From contig OX359285.1 in assembly GCA_947179155.2 (NCBI GenBank), positions 10,646,010-10,710,009 of the forward strand: 64,000 nt of DNA. Direction: 5' to 3'. Below the pieces are notes generated by a model. That model ran no database searches and was not told the DNA's origin. It worked only from the letters and a program-made list of their open reading frames with translations. Positions 38,152 through 49,180 of the stretch are shown piece after piece. The position numbers and the translations under genes were made by a program. The stretch's first letter is position 1; every line of letters starts with the position of its first letter. Origin of the DNA: Hedera helix. Lineage: Eukaryota > Streptophyta > Magnoliopsida > Apiales > Araliaceae.

Positions 38152-38281
38152 AAGGCATCCACAATAAACATTTGTTGTCAGCTTACTGCCGCTAGAAGCT
38201 CTAACGGCAGGGCCACAAATAAAATTTGCCCCTGTCACTAGAACTTTTAGCGGTAGACAATTTTACAACCAATTTTCCCCA
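38148..38281. mobile_element. Left part of a TA-MITE split by the Tat element
   Basis: It starts after (TA)n with a motif like GCATCCACAATAAACATTTG, similar to the TA-MITE ends elsewhere in this window, followed by a CTGCCGCTAGAAGCTC / TTTTAGCGGTAG hairpin. The matching right part (about 47500-47545, then (TA)n again) lies beyond the retrotransposon. The pre-insertion element would be only about 180 bp. Confidence 0.5.
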
Positions 38282-38757
38282 TATTGACGCCTAATTCTGT
38301 CCGTATACCCTATTTCTAGTCAGGAGAGAATACATGCACAAGAGTCTTGACGGCCTGGGCTACCAGTGGACTTCTCCAGTGTAAGAGTCAGTGAAGGTCT
38401 CAAGATAGGTCAACAATTGAGACTTAAAGTATTTAGTAGAGAGATAATAGTCGTAACCCTACCTCCATCATTAATCAGATATTTATAATACTTACTTTTC
38501 TCTTACCAATCCTATTAGGAATCCATCGAGGAATCACGATCAAAGGGGGTAACAACCGTCCTAACCTATCTGGGTATTCGACTTCCATTCTAATTGAGAT
38601 TAGATGTGATAAATAGTCAATATCCAAATTGGTTTAGGACTCTAACCTAAGCCTATCGGACTAAGGAGTCCTCTTAAATAACCATCAAATTGACAAGCCA
38701 TTGGGCCAAGCCCAATATAATTTGTCGATCAATTGAGGTGAAATATACATCTTAACA
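38282..38757 (-). repeat. 3' LTR of the Tat element
   Basis: Direct repeat of 47023-47499. On the minus strand it begins TGTTAAGATGTATATTTCAC and ends in GCGTCAATA, the final CA changed to TA. Confidence 0.9.
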
Positions 38758-38778
38758 TTGTCCCCACTCCTCCAATGT
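38758..38778 (-). other. Polypurine tract of the Tat element
   Basis: The minus strand reads GGAGGAGTGGGGACAA directly before the 3' LTR, the expected place and composition for the plus-strand primer of reverse transcription. Confidence 0.8.
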
Positions 38779-39440
38779 ATAAAATGTACTGGGGGAGTGG
38801 ATTAAAGGCTCCAAAAGTCAATAAACCAGAATAGCCGAGGAGAAATCAGGTCCTCAGGATCTCGAAGATGGTCAAACCGAGGAGGATTTTCCTGCGGATA
38901 CCCGAAAGCATTAGATCGAGGGGAAAAGCCATTGGAAACCCGGAGGTATCATACTGAGGGGAGGATATTTTCGACCTTCAAATGGTTAAAGCTACTTTTA
39001 CCCCACATAACTGGATTTCACGTAATGAGCTTACTTATCTGCTCGTTTAGGCCCAAAAACTTTCTTTTGGCTCAACTGATCCAGCCTAACTCTCGATCCT
39101 ATTACTACTAAACAAGATTTTGAATTTACATAAACCCAGGGATAGCTGGCGTTGGGGCATGTAAAGAATCAGCAGAGCTATCATGACCACGCCGTAACAA
39201 ATGAGAATAAGACCTATCCGTTGGATCTGCTCAATCTAAGCCGTTGGTTGTTGATTCGTTGATAAAAGTAACCCCAATTGCCATTTTATTGCAAGTTTCA
39301 CTTTCAGTCAATCAATCATAAAGATCAACCATCGTTTAAGACTTCCTCCTTCAAGACCCAGTCTCCATCGATCCCTGCTCTGTCGTCACTCTTTGTTTCT
39401 TCAAGTAAGTTCCCTGTAGCCCCGTTTATAATTTTTGAAA

Positions 39441-41682
39441 ATGGTTAAGAAATCTAGAGCCATAGAAGCACACGCTTCACTTCCTGTGTTGAAGGTGAGA
39501 TTACTGTCGATGTGCCAGGGATCCCAAAAGGGTCAGCCATGGAAACCAGTGGTTATTGAGCAGATGAAGGATGTAGAAGAGTAAAATAGGAGCAAGTACT
39601 TTACCCACTTATACAGAGTAACCAACATTTCCTCTTCGATCCCCGTAATCATCATTTTGATTTTTTAAAGGTTGAATTTTATATACCAGATTCATATGAG
39701 ATTAGCAGACCCGGGGTAGGAGAGAGAATGTATTGGCAACTCGAGGGGGGATGGATTCCACTTCATCGACAACTCCTCCTCTTTGGGGTCCGATTCCCTC
39801 TTCACCCATTTGTGCTCGAACTGTTACACACGACCGGGCTTAGTTTGAACCAATTATCACAAAAATCTTTTATTCATCTAAATAGTTTTATCTCTTTTTG
39901 TGCATCAGAGTCCGTCCCTCCAGCCTTAGATTTTTTCTTTCAATTTTTTTCTATCACCAATAATAAGGAAAAAGGGTTTTTCCAAATAATAAAAAACATC
40001 GATAGGGAAACCTTGATGGACACCCCTTCAAGTAACAAAAGGTGGCACGAGGATTGGTTCTTTATTAAGGGGTCATACACTGAGTTGGTCGGACCTTGGA
40101 CGAACCCGAACAAAGACCAGCTAAATCCCAATCAGATATCACAAGCGAGGATAGAGGCGTTCGAGGTTTTGTACTCTAAGAGACCCTCGATGAAGTGGGA
40201 TCGAGACCTTCTTAATGACCAAGACTGGTTTTATAGGTTTGGCTGTAAGTTCTCATGTTGTGTATTATGTGACCTTTTTACTCTAGATCTCGTATTGTAC
40301 TAACACCTGAATTTGTTTGCTTTTGAAGTGGCCAACCAAGGGAAGAATTCTGATAAAAAAAGCCATATTGGAAGCTGCTGGGGTCTCGAGGATAAAACTT
40401 AGCGGGGCTAAAAAGGTAAAAGTTGCGCGAGGTTTAAAGGCCATAGGCACCAAGGGTTCAACCGTGGCAACAACTAGTGTCATAGGAAATGTCGAATCCG
40501 ACCCTCTGGAGGAAAATACAGAGAAGGAAAGGGAAGAATCGAAAACACCTGAGGAACCAAGGTCGGATAGGCCTAGGATCAAGAGGAAGAGACTGGTGCC
40601 CCGTTCTTCGGTTGAGGCAAGAGTTGAACTTTTTCCTTTCACCAAAGAGCCCCCGAGCACCCCAAATGTTAGATTAGCCATTGTTAGCCAAGAGAAGGAG
40701 CTTCTGGCACCTTTTTCTCTTAATACTAGATCATCCGCTACAAAGTCTATAGAGCCCTTAATGAAAAAACAAAAAGGACATGTTGATCCTCCGGTAGCCA
40801 CTAAAGAAGCAAAGGGAGATGGAAGGCTGAATTCTAATGTCTTGGGCTCCTCCATGATTCTTTTTGATATGACAGGCTTCGAAAGGGTAAACCTGAAGGC
40901 TTTGACGGATATGTTATTCTCTTTTCATGCAAAGGTATGTCTTCGTCACCCTTTAGTTTCGTCATTTATTTCTTCCTGTTGTTTTTTAAGGCCTGGATGT
41001 CTCTTTTTAAGGTAATGATGTTCTTCTACGAGTGTCAGATGAGTAGAGGACTCTTGAGCGAAAACTGGAAGAGTCCTCTAAGGAATGTATTGAGGCAAAA
41101 TAGAACAAAGAAAAGATCCGAAGTCAGCTCCTTGCTCAACACAACGTTTTCCATATCATGAAGAATGATTATGAGGAAATGCGAAAGGAGAAGATCGTCA
41201 AAGACAAGGAGATAAACTGCCTGAAGGCCTAATTGTAAGACTCTAAGGGAAAAAGGAGTGAAAGTGAGGTCCTTGCCAAGAAGGCAGTTAAACGTGCCAA
41301 AGCCGCGAAAGTTATTCGTCTCATGCTGGAAGAGCAAGTTCAAAATCAGAAGGAACTCTTAAACCAATCGGAGAATGTCGTCAAGCTTCATACCGATCAG
41401 ATGAAACACCTTAAGAAAAACATCTAGATAACCGTTAAAGGTTAGGCTTCAAAAGAGGCCGATTGGTTGAAGGGGACGATGGCTTCTGCTTCCCCGAACG
41501 TACTAATGCCAGATCTTTGACAGAAAGTTATTGAAGAATACAAAGCCTCAGATGACTTCCATAAAGATGTGTACTCTGCAGTGGTAAACAAGTTCAATGA
41601 TGACTTTGAATTCGCTGGGGAACTTGCCAAAGAAAAAGGTCGTGATCCTGACGCCCTTGGAATAGTTATCTCTGATGAGTAG
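39441..41682 (+). pseudogene. Antisense extra gene of the Tat element (Transposase_28-like), degenerate
   Basis: It lies between integrase and the 3' LTR but on the opposite strand to gag-pol. The frame ending at 40303 has a motif series (GVRFPLHPFVLELL, then GLSLNQLSQ) like the family called putative gypsy-type transposon (Pfam Transposase_28), which is common in plant Tat elements. At least one intron looks real: donor GTAAGT at about 40247 and acceptor TTTTGAAG before 40329; a second donor (AAAGGTATG) is near 40935. The middle (40329-40933) is Lys/Glu/Pro-rich. The C-terminal part (about 41050-41682) is Lys/Glu-rich, probably coiled coil, with in-frame stops. The ATG at 39441 and the conserved frame upstream of 39728 disagree, implying a frameshift or unseen intron. 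The function is unknown; it is not a host gene. Confidence 0.7.
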
Positions 41683-42149
41683 CTATATTTATATTTATTT
41701 GTAACTGTTGATTGCTTTTGTATCACAAAGGAATGGACTATAACTTTTGTTTAAGTACTTGTTAATATTATTTTTCTTTATTTTCTCATAAGTTAAGTCT
41801 TACTATCTATCTGTACATCTATTTATTTATATTGCTTTGCCCCTAGCCTCATCGAGTAAATTGTCGATGGGGTTAGAGGATAAATTTGAAGTCTATGTAG
41901 TAAAACAACAACACAAAAATAAGATGTAAGAAATGATCTCATTTATTTCGAAAATAATACACGCTTGGCTATGTTTAGCCTCAAATTTGACTAAGTACAA
42001 ATTTCTATTTACTGATAATATCTTTGGAGTCGAACCGTGTACCAAGTGTTGGAAATAAGCTTCCCGTCCATGCCTTGAAGCTTTTATGTTCCGGATCTTA
42101 CAACTTCAATTATCATGTAAGGTCATTCCCATTTAGGCATTAGTTTCCC

Positions 42150-42990
42150 CATCTCCCGAGGTGTTGAAGCTTCAGCTTACCGAAGGACTAGATCATCGAT
42201 GCTAAATGACCTATGCTTGACACTTTTATTAAAATGCCTTGTTATAAGTTGTTGGTAGGTTGCTAATCTGATGATCACTACATCGCGTTCCTCTTCCAAT
42301 AGATCTAGATTCACCCAAAGTCCTTCGCTATTGAGAACTTCGTTGAAGTTTTGGACTCTAGATAAAGGTATTCCGATCTCAATGGGTATTAAGGCTTCGG
42401 CTCTATAGGCCAGTTTGAAAGGTGTTTCTCTAGTAGTGGTACGAGGAGTTGTTCGGTAAGCCCAGAGAACATGTAAAAGCTCCTCGGGCCAAACTCCTTT
42501 TGCATCTTCCAATCTTCGTTTTATTCTGTTAAGGAGCGTTATGTTGGTGACTTCAACCTGACCATTTACTTGGGAATGAGCTATAGAGGTTCGATGATGT
42601 TGAATGCTAAGTTCTTGTAAGAATCCTTCGAATTCTTCGCTGACAAATTGGAGTCCATTATCCGATACTAGAACCATAGGTATGCCGAATCGGTAGACTA
42701 CCTGTTCTTTGAGGAATTGAAGACACGTTTTCTCAGTGATTCTAGCCAGAGGCTTAGCTTCTACCCATTTGGTAAAATAGTCGATGGTTATGACTATAAA
42801 TTTCACCTGACCTTTTCCTTGTGGGAGTGGTCCTAAAATATCAATTCCCTAAACTACAAAAGGTATCGGGGATAGTATGGGGGTAAGGTCTTCGGGAGGT
42901 TGATACAGTACAGAAGCAACCAATTGGTATTTATGGCATCTTTTGATGAAGTCTTTGGCGTCCTGAAGTATAGTAGGCCAAAAATATCCG
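42150..42990 (-). pseudogene. Integrase domain of the Tat element
   Basis: Catalytic core with all three acidic residues visible: TIDYFTKW, VSDNG and NGQVEVTN. The C-terminal part includes RSFSIDDLVLRK. The N-terminal zinc finger is damaged: the usual CxxC reads CHKY, and a stop lies in the HKIL stretch. The open part runs 42806-42177. Upstream PFVV is followed by a stop before GIDILGPLP. Integrase would insert the cDNA into the genome; this copy cannot be expressed in full. Confidence 0.9.
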
Positions 42991-43129
42991 TGTCATAAGA
43001 TTTTATGGGCAAGTATCTGCCTTGACTATGCCGATTATCTAGTACTTCGAGAATAGTACAAGTAATGTCCGCACAAGATGAAGATATGCCTATAGGTGTG
43101 TTTTCTTTACTTCATATTCCCCAAGGACT

Positions 43130-43360
43130 TATTTAACGACTAGCTGAGAATCACTATAAACCACCAAGTTTTTTACTTCCAAGCTTCTGGATAACTTTAG
43201 TCCTACCACGAGCGTTTCGTATTCTGCTATATTATTGGTGGAAATGAACCTGAACCGGATAGATTACTGGATTTTAAAACCTTTCGGAGAAGTAAGGATT
43301 ATTCCAGCCCCACTCCTCGTCACAGTAGAGGATCCGTCGACAAATAGTGTCCATACTGAC
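43130..43360 (-). pseudogene. Second RNase H domain of the Tat element
   Basis: The motif WTLFVDGSS, then NNIAEYETLVVGL and VYSDSQLVV, gives the D-E-D order of an RNase H of the type acquired by plant Tat elements in addition to the ordinary one. It is interrupted by stops. It lies between the first RNase H and integrase. Confidence 0.75.
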
Positions 43361-43609
43361 TCCTCGGGGGTTATTAATGGGTTGTTTGTATCAGATGATT
43401 GTGCTTTTACCTCATCGGGAAAATAACATTCGATGATGAAATTAATAAGGGGTTATGCTTTGATGGCTATCCGATGGCGAAATTCGAAGTTTAATTGACT
43501 CAACTTTACAACCTATGCTGCAAGCCTTCCCGATGATTCAGGACGATATAAGACCTTTCTGAGGGCCTGATATGTGAGGACCATAATCGACCTCCCATGG
43601 AAGTAATGT

Positions 43610-43890
43610 AGGATTTTCTGACTGGAGATGATTAGAGCGTGAGCTAACTTTTCCATATTTGGGTACCTGGTTTCGGTGTCTCGAAAAGCATGACTTACGT
43701 AATATATAGGTTTTTGACCTTAAGAATCTTCCCTAACTAGGGCCAATCCAATAGTTGAAGGGGTAGTAGATAAATATAACTATAAGTTTTCCTTGGGAAG
43801 AGCTTTATTGAGGACCGGGGGAGAAGAGATATATCTTTTGATTTGCTCAAAGGCTTCTTGGCATTGCTAGAACCATAGGAAAGTCTTCTG
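43610..43890 (-). pseudogene. First RNase H domain of the Tat element
   Basis: Follows RT. Recognisable pieces are CQEAFEQIKRYISSPPVL and PIYYVSHAFRDTETRY, typical of the gypsy RT-linked RNase H. Several stops break it. Confidence 0.7.
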
Positions 43891-44029
43891 ATTCTGAGCC
43901 CTTTTCAAAATGTTAAAGAAAGGGAGACTTTTTTGCCAGTCGGGCGACGAATCGCCGAAGAGCCGCCAATCGCTCGGTCAATCTTTGTATTTCCTTAAAT
44001 ATTTTTCGGTGGCTGCATCTCAAGGATAG

Positions 44030-44610
44030 TTGATATCTTTTTGGGATTTGCTTCTATCCTTCTTTGACTAACCATATATCCCAAGAATTTGTCTGACCTG
44101 AGGCCAAAAGTGTATTTAGTGGGGTTAAGCCTCATGTTGTAGAATTTGACATTCTCGAAGCATTCTCTAAGGCCAGATAAATGGTCTTCTTCCTTTATGC
44201 TTCAGAAGATCATATCATCAACATAGACTTTCATATTTCTCCTAAGTTAGTCTCTGAACACTTTGTTCATCATTCGCTGATAGGTGGCTCCAGCATTAAT
44301 GAGCCCGAATGACATGACTTTATAGGCGTAGATGGATCGATGAGTGATGAAGGTTGTCTTCGAGATATCATTTTCATTCATGACAATTTGATTATACCTC
44401 GAGAAAACATCAAAGAAGCTCATTATAGTGTGTCCCAAGGTAGAGTCGATCAATTGGTCGATACTCTGGAGATGATAATAATCTTTGGGACATGCTTTAT
44501 TTAAGTCTGTGTAGTCCACACACATCCTCCACTTCTCGTTGTGCTTTTTAACCAACACCACATTAGTGAGCCATTCTGGATAATTGATTTCAAAGATAAA
44601 ATTGGCAGTT
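44030..44610 (-). pseudogene. Reverse transcriptase of the Tat element
   Basis: Blocks WRMCVDYTDLNKACPKDYY, SFFDVFSRYNQI, YKVMSFGLINAGATYQRMMN and YVDDM are visible in order. In the third block Asp of FxDxxSGYxQ is kept, but the usual SGY reads SRY. A stop separates VFRD from the YVDDM block, so the enzyme is inactive in this copy. The longest open part is 44561-44247. Confidence 0.9.
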
Positions 44611-45177
44611 AATAGTTTATCAATTTCTTCAGCAGTTACCTTCTGACGTTCGGGTGCTATGTTCCTTCATTTCTGTTTGTCAGGTTTGGAGTTCGGGTTA
44701 ACACTCAGTTTGTGCATAGCCACAGTCCTGTTTATCCCCAACATGTCGGCTGGGGTCCATGCAAAGATATCTAAGTACTCGTGTAATAAATAGACCAATT
44801 GGGTCCTGATATTCTCATGTAGTTTGGTCCCGATCTGTATTATTTTCTAATTATTTTCTTGAAATAAAGGTATTTCCACTGTTTCCTCGACGGGTGTCGC
44901 AATGGGCTCACTTCCTCCTTCCGTAAAGGGAACTTAATCGTCATTGTTGTTTTCTATTTACTAACCCCTATAAAAGTTGTCTGAATGGTCTGGAGGTACA
45001 TATTGGAGATAGATCATGATTGCCAATCACCTCGTCGATCCTGTTCTTGGTTGAAAATTTCATTTTTAAGTGAAGGATCAAAGTAACTGCTTTGAGTGCT
45101 GATAAGGTTGTTCTTCCTAAGATGGCGTTATAGTTGCTTTCTACCTGAACTATTTAGAATCTGATCATAATAGAGGC

Positions 45178-45585
45178 TTATTTCGGGGAAGTTTCGAAGA
45201 TCACAAGTAACTCAATCGTCCCTGCAATTCGGATTAGATTATTGCCGAAACCATATAAGGGGGACTCGATGCAAATCTCCAGCTTCCTGCCCCCCAAGTC
45301 CAGGCGATTGTAGGCATGACTGTAGAATACATCAACTGAACTTCCATTATCCACAAGCATCCTTTTCAAGTCCATGGTTCCTACTTGTGTTGTACTGACT
45401 AGGGCTTCTTGATGGGGTGTCACCATCCCCAAGGGATAATCGTCATCGGAGAAGGTGATGGGGTCTGCTTTGACTCCTTGCTGTTTATTGGACAACTGAT
45501 GAACTTCTCTTGCAAAAGCTTTTCTTTTTCTATTAGATAGGGCGGATATTGGTCCTCCGGATATGACATCAACAACACCCCTCAC
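45178..45585 (-). pseudogene. Aspartic protease region of the Tat element
   Basis: The catalytic motif appears as MLVDNGSSVDVFY, the VDNGSS form found in Tat elements in place of DSG/DTG. The upstream ISGGPISALSNRKRKA stretch is also typical of this lineage. It processes the Gag-Pol precursor in active elements. It is open over 135 codons but is cut off from gag by stops. Confidence 0.85.
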
Positions 45586-45899
45586 CCCCGATGAGGAGGG
45601 TGGTGGTGCGATCCGATCGAAAGGTGATGAGTTGTAACGTTCTGCAACTTAGTAGTCCAGATTACCATTCTGTATCTGCTTCTCTAAGAAATCCTTCAAT
45701 TGGTAGCAGTTTTTAGAGTCATGCCCCTTCGCTTCATGATACGTGCAGTATCTGTCTCCATGCTTTTGCCTAACATGGATCTTTTGAGGTCTCTCATAAA
45801 AAGGTTGATTTTTAATTTCTTTAACGATATTGGCCCGGTTATTATTTAGAGGGGTGTAATCCTTACTATTGTTTCTATTCTCTCGTTCCTTCGGGTTAT

Positions 45900-46960
45900 C
45901 ATTTTTCTAATGCCGATTGCCATTAGAGTCCTTTTTTCCCATTGGATTTTTTATCTGCATCATCACCTCCGAGGTCTCTCTGGTGAAAATCACATGTGTT
46001 TTTCGAAGAACCCCGAAGATTGGCGAGTGCCTCTTCCAGCTCTACGAATTTATCCATTTTTTTGTACGCTTCGGGTAAGGACGCGGGTGTTTTGGATATG
46101 ATCTCTTTAATTAGCCTGCTGGATTTATCTACGTTTAATCCCATGGTCAAAAAGTGGATTACTTGCTTCGGGTCTATCCCGTTGATTTCAGCCACTGCCT
46201 CTCAAAATCTTTTGATATACTGTTGAAGAGTTTCATTCGGCATTTGTTTCACCTATAGGAGAGACGTAAACATCCTGGCACATCTTTTATTGCTGCCAAA
46301 TCTCGTGTGAAATTGTTCTTGCAACTCTTCCCCTGAGTTAATGGAACGGGGAGGAAGAGAGATGATCCACTCCCTAGCCATCTTCTTCAGAGTGGATAGG
46401 AAAATGTGTCATATCACCACTGCATTGTGACCGTGAAAGTGCATACATCTCCAAAGTATGTGGAACTTTAAGGCTTTGATCAATCTTCGATTCTGCAGCT
46501 CCTTTGAGAACGGGGACGTCTGGGTTTTTTTTTATCCATAATACTTGTTTGAGGTTTTCTTAGGTGAAGATTCTTCTGTGTGGCTTCCTCCGCTACGTTG
46601 GTCTTCCCGGTTTCTTTTTAAGGGTGATCTTGCCCTTTTCTTGAGATCCTTGGTGTAGATCCATCTGGAACATACCGGCTCCTTGTCCTGATCTCGGTGT
46701 CGTTCACGATGTCTGTTGTCGCGTCGGTCACGATGACCTGAGCGAGAGGCCGAGTCTCTCTGGCTTAAAAGGTCATGTCTTACTTTGTTCAACTCCTCGT
46801 ATTGTTTGTCTAGCTCTTGCTGCTGGATGTCGAAAGCCTTCTTCTTATCGAGGATCTCCTGGAGGCGACGATCTTTGTCTGTTACCGTCTCCCGGCGAGA
46901 TTGTGAGGGAGGCAGTCGTCGTGAATTGTTTTGACTTCGCTGCGACTGTGAGGCTGCCAT
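45900..46960 (-). pseudogene. Gag of the Tat element
   Basis: Starts MAASQSQRSQ at 46960. An N-terminal part rich in Arg/Asp/Gln with a coiled-coil-like stretch (46960-46532) is followed, after stops, by a capsid-like region (WIISLPPRSINSGEELQEQF, then DPKQVIHFLTMGL; open 46195-45923). A further stretch with many stops links to the protease. Several stops are consistent with C-to-T decay. Confidence 0.85.
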
Positions 46961-46999
46961 GTCAATTCTTTCTTGTGGAGAATAGAATTGGTACTAAAT

Positions 47000-47022
47000 A
47001 CGGGCCCTTCTTTTAGCGTCAA
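47000..47022 (-). other. Primer-binding site region of the Tat element
   Basis: Directly after the 5' LTR the minus strand reads TTGACGCTAAAAGAAGGGC. The place is right for a tRNA primer site. I did not identify the tRNA. Confidence 0.5.
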
Positions 47023-47499
47023 TGTTGATGCCTGATTCTGTCTGCACGCCCTACCTCTGGTTCGAAGAAAATACATGTACAAGAGTCTTAATGGCTTGGG
47101 TTGTCGGTGGATTTCTCCGGTGTAAAAGTCAGTGAAGGTCTCAAGATAGATCAACAATGGAGGTTTAAAATATTTAGTAGAGAGATAATAGTTGTAACCT
47201 TACCTCCATCATTAATCGGATATTTATAATACTTATTTTACTCTTACCAATCCTACTAGGAATCCACCGAGGAATCACGATCAAAGGGGGTAACAACCGT
47301 CCTAACCTATCCGGGATATTCGACTTCCATTTTAATTGGGATTAGATGTGATAAATAGTCAAGATCCGAATTGATTTAGGACTCTAATCCAAGCCTATCG
47401 GACTAAGGAGTCATCTTAAATAACTACCATGTTGACAAGTTATTGGGCTGAGCCCAATATAATCTGTTGATCAGCTGAGATGAAATATACATCCTAACA
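47023..47499 (-). repeat. 5' LTR of the Tat element
   Basis: On the minus strand it begins TGTTAGGATGTATATTTCAT and ends GGCATCAACA, so TG...CA is intact. It is a direct repeat of 38282-38757. Confidence 0.9.
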
Positions 47500-47544
47500 T
47501 TTTCTGTATTTAATTGTTATAACAGTATTTTTTATAAACGTTTG

Positions 47545-47588
<44 letters not shown>
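47500..47588. repeat. Right part of the split TA-MITE and (TA)n
   Basis: 47500-47545 completes the MITE cut by the Tat element, and 47546-47588 is a (TA)n tract matching the one at 38097. Both sides of the retrotransposon thus end in TA arrays because the MITE sat in one. Confidence 0.55.
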
Positions 47589-47591
<3 letters not shown>

Positions 47592-47924
47592 GCTGACCAC
47601 GTAAGATAGACAAGACATTACTAGTATTCATTCTGCTTAGCCATAAACGCAAATGCTATATGGCCTCCACTAAATATCACTTCGCTTCACGTGGGAATTT
47701 TAGCTATTTATGGAATGCATATTTTTTTGGTCAAGTGTAGCCGCTACCACGCCTTCCAAAATAATTGTTACTTTCGAAATTTTTTTTCTCACAAAATAGT
47801 TCATGTACTTTTGATATAAAAGTATTAATGGTCGAGAAAGTAATAAAAGTCCAAATGTTCAATCTTTTTATGTGACGGAAGAATAGATCAAAGTCGGTTG
47901 AATCCAACAATTTGTCAAAATATT

Positions 47925-48110
47925 TAATGGATAAATTTACGTATATAATAATCGGACATAAATAATATTGGGACAGTATACTCATTTATATCATTAAATA
48001 GTATTGTATAATATTAAAATTCGTATCACACAATATTATTTAATGATGTGAATGAGTATAATGTCCGAATATTATTTCCGATTGTTGTGTAAGTAAACTT
48101 ATCCAATGAA
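47925..48110. mobile_element. Hairpin MITE, about 185 bp
   Basis: Nearly the whole stretch is an inverted repeat. The left arm TAATGGATAAATTTAC...AATCGGACAT...ATCATTAAATA is mirrored by ...ATTTAATGATG...CCGATTGTTG...AACTTATCCA with a loop of about 20 bp near 48015. It has no coding capacity. The target duplication is uncertain. Confidence 0.65.
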
Positions 48111-48198
48111 TAAATTAATTTTAGGGATAAAATTATATCGTTTTGTTAAGTAATTTTAACCAAACCTAACTAAAGTATCATCTTAGATACTATTTGTT

Positions 48199-48200
<2 letters not shown>

Positions 48201-48236
<36 letters not shown>
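48201..48236. repeat. (TA)n microsatellite
   Basis: About 18 AT units. The DNA from here to 48800 (apart from a short (GAA)n at about 48461-48475) looks single-copy with no gene recognised. Confidence 0.95.
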
Positions 48237-48240
<4 letters not shown>

Positions 48241-48799
48241 GTGAAGGAGTAAATTGGAAAAATGGTAGCTACCCATAGTGCCATTACATGTCATATATTA
48301 TCATCATTGCCATGAGCAAGATCTTTTGTTTTGATTCGCTTCTAATTATAAAAGTAAATTAACACCCACACACCACACACACAAAGAGGGAAAAAGAATG
48401 GGATTTCCATAGAACTAGAGCATGGGATGCAAAAGAATGATTCCCCTTTATTATTTTAAAGAAGAAGAAGAAGAAGATGCATGCCCATCGAATGATTTCT
48501 TGCGTTAGGTGTGCACATGGTCATCAATAATCCTGAATCCAGCAATCACTGATCATGAATATAATTAATTAAACTAGTTTACCAAAGTATAAAAAATTAA
48601 TTAAGTGTATCTTTGTGTGTGTATTTGTTTAATGAAATGAAAAGCTTTAATGAATAATTAAGATGCTACATGAGATTATTCCCTGCATATAACTAACTGC
48701 CTTAATTTTTCTGAAGTTCATAGTCAATTCAGTTTAGTTCAATGCATTGGACAATGACACGACATATATATGACTTAGTTCAAGGATATATTTTCTTAA

Positions 48800-48975
48800 A
48801 GAGCACACCAAACATATTCCCTTTAGCGATGGACAGGGCGACGGTTTGGTCTGTCGACATAAGTTCGTCCGTCGCTATATGTTGTCCGTCGTTAAAAGTT
48901 ATGGCGACGGACAAACCTATGGCGACGGATCAAACTGTCGTCCCGTCCATCGCTAAAGGGAGTATACCTTGAACC
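48800..48975. mobile_element. Hairpin MITE with GGCGACGG core
   Basis: The arms CCCTTTAGCGATGGACAGGG (48819 on) and TCCCGTCCATCGCTAAAGGG (to 48960) are inverted, and inner blocks repeat GGCGACGG and CCGTCGC. The element resembles termini of plant DNA transposons with GGCGACGG subterminal motifs, but the superfamily is not settled. It abuts a (TA)n tract on the right. Confidence 0.65.
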
Positions 48976-48979
48976 TTAC

Positions 48980-49018
<39 letters not shown>

Positions 49019-49047
49019 GTATATATATATATACACACACACACACT
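48980..49047. repeat. Compound (TA)n(CA)n microsatellite
   Basis: TA units with two TATG interruptions, then ACACAC units. Confidence 0.95.
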
Positions 49048-49180
49048 ACAACTCCCTTAATAATTCTACCCCACCGTTAAACACGATATCGGTCCCTACG
49101 GTCCTTAATCTAGCATCACAAATTAAAAGTGTGTGGTTTATTATTATTAGCAACTGGTTGCACATGTGGTGCGTATAAAT

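Larger units (their letters stand above)
38282..47499 (-). mobile_element. Tat-lineage Ty3/gypsy LTR retrotransposon, degenerate
   Basis: A 9.2-kb element in minus orientation: 5' LTR 47499-47023, gag, protease, RT, RNase H, second RNase H, integrase, an antisense extra gene, polypurine tract, 3' LTR 38757-38282. The Tat assignment rests on the RT sequence (YKVMSFGLINAGATYQRMMN, YVDDM), the VDNGSS protease motif, two RNase H regions and the antisense ORF next to the 3' LTR, all known for plant Tat elements. The LTRs (477 and 476 bp) differ at roughly a tenth of positions by eye, and all frames are broken, so the insertion is old. TTTTC follows the right LTR and also lies a few bases before the left one; I treat it as a possible, imperfect target duplication. 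Confidence 0.9.

Noticed and set aside
39728..41015. Plus-strand frames as a host protein-coding gene
   Set aside because: They lie inside the borders of the Tat element, between integrase and the 3' LTR, where extra antisense ORFs are known.
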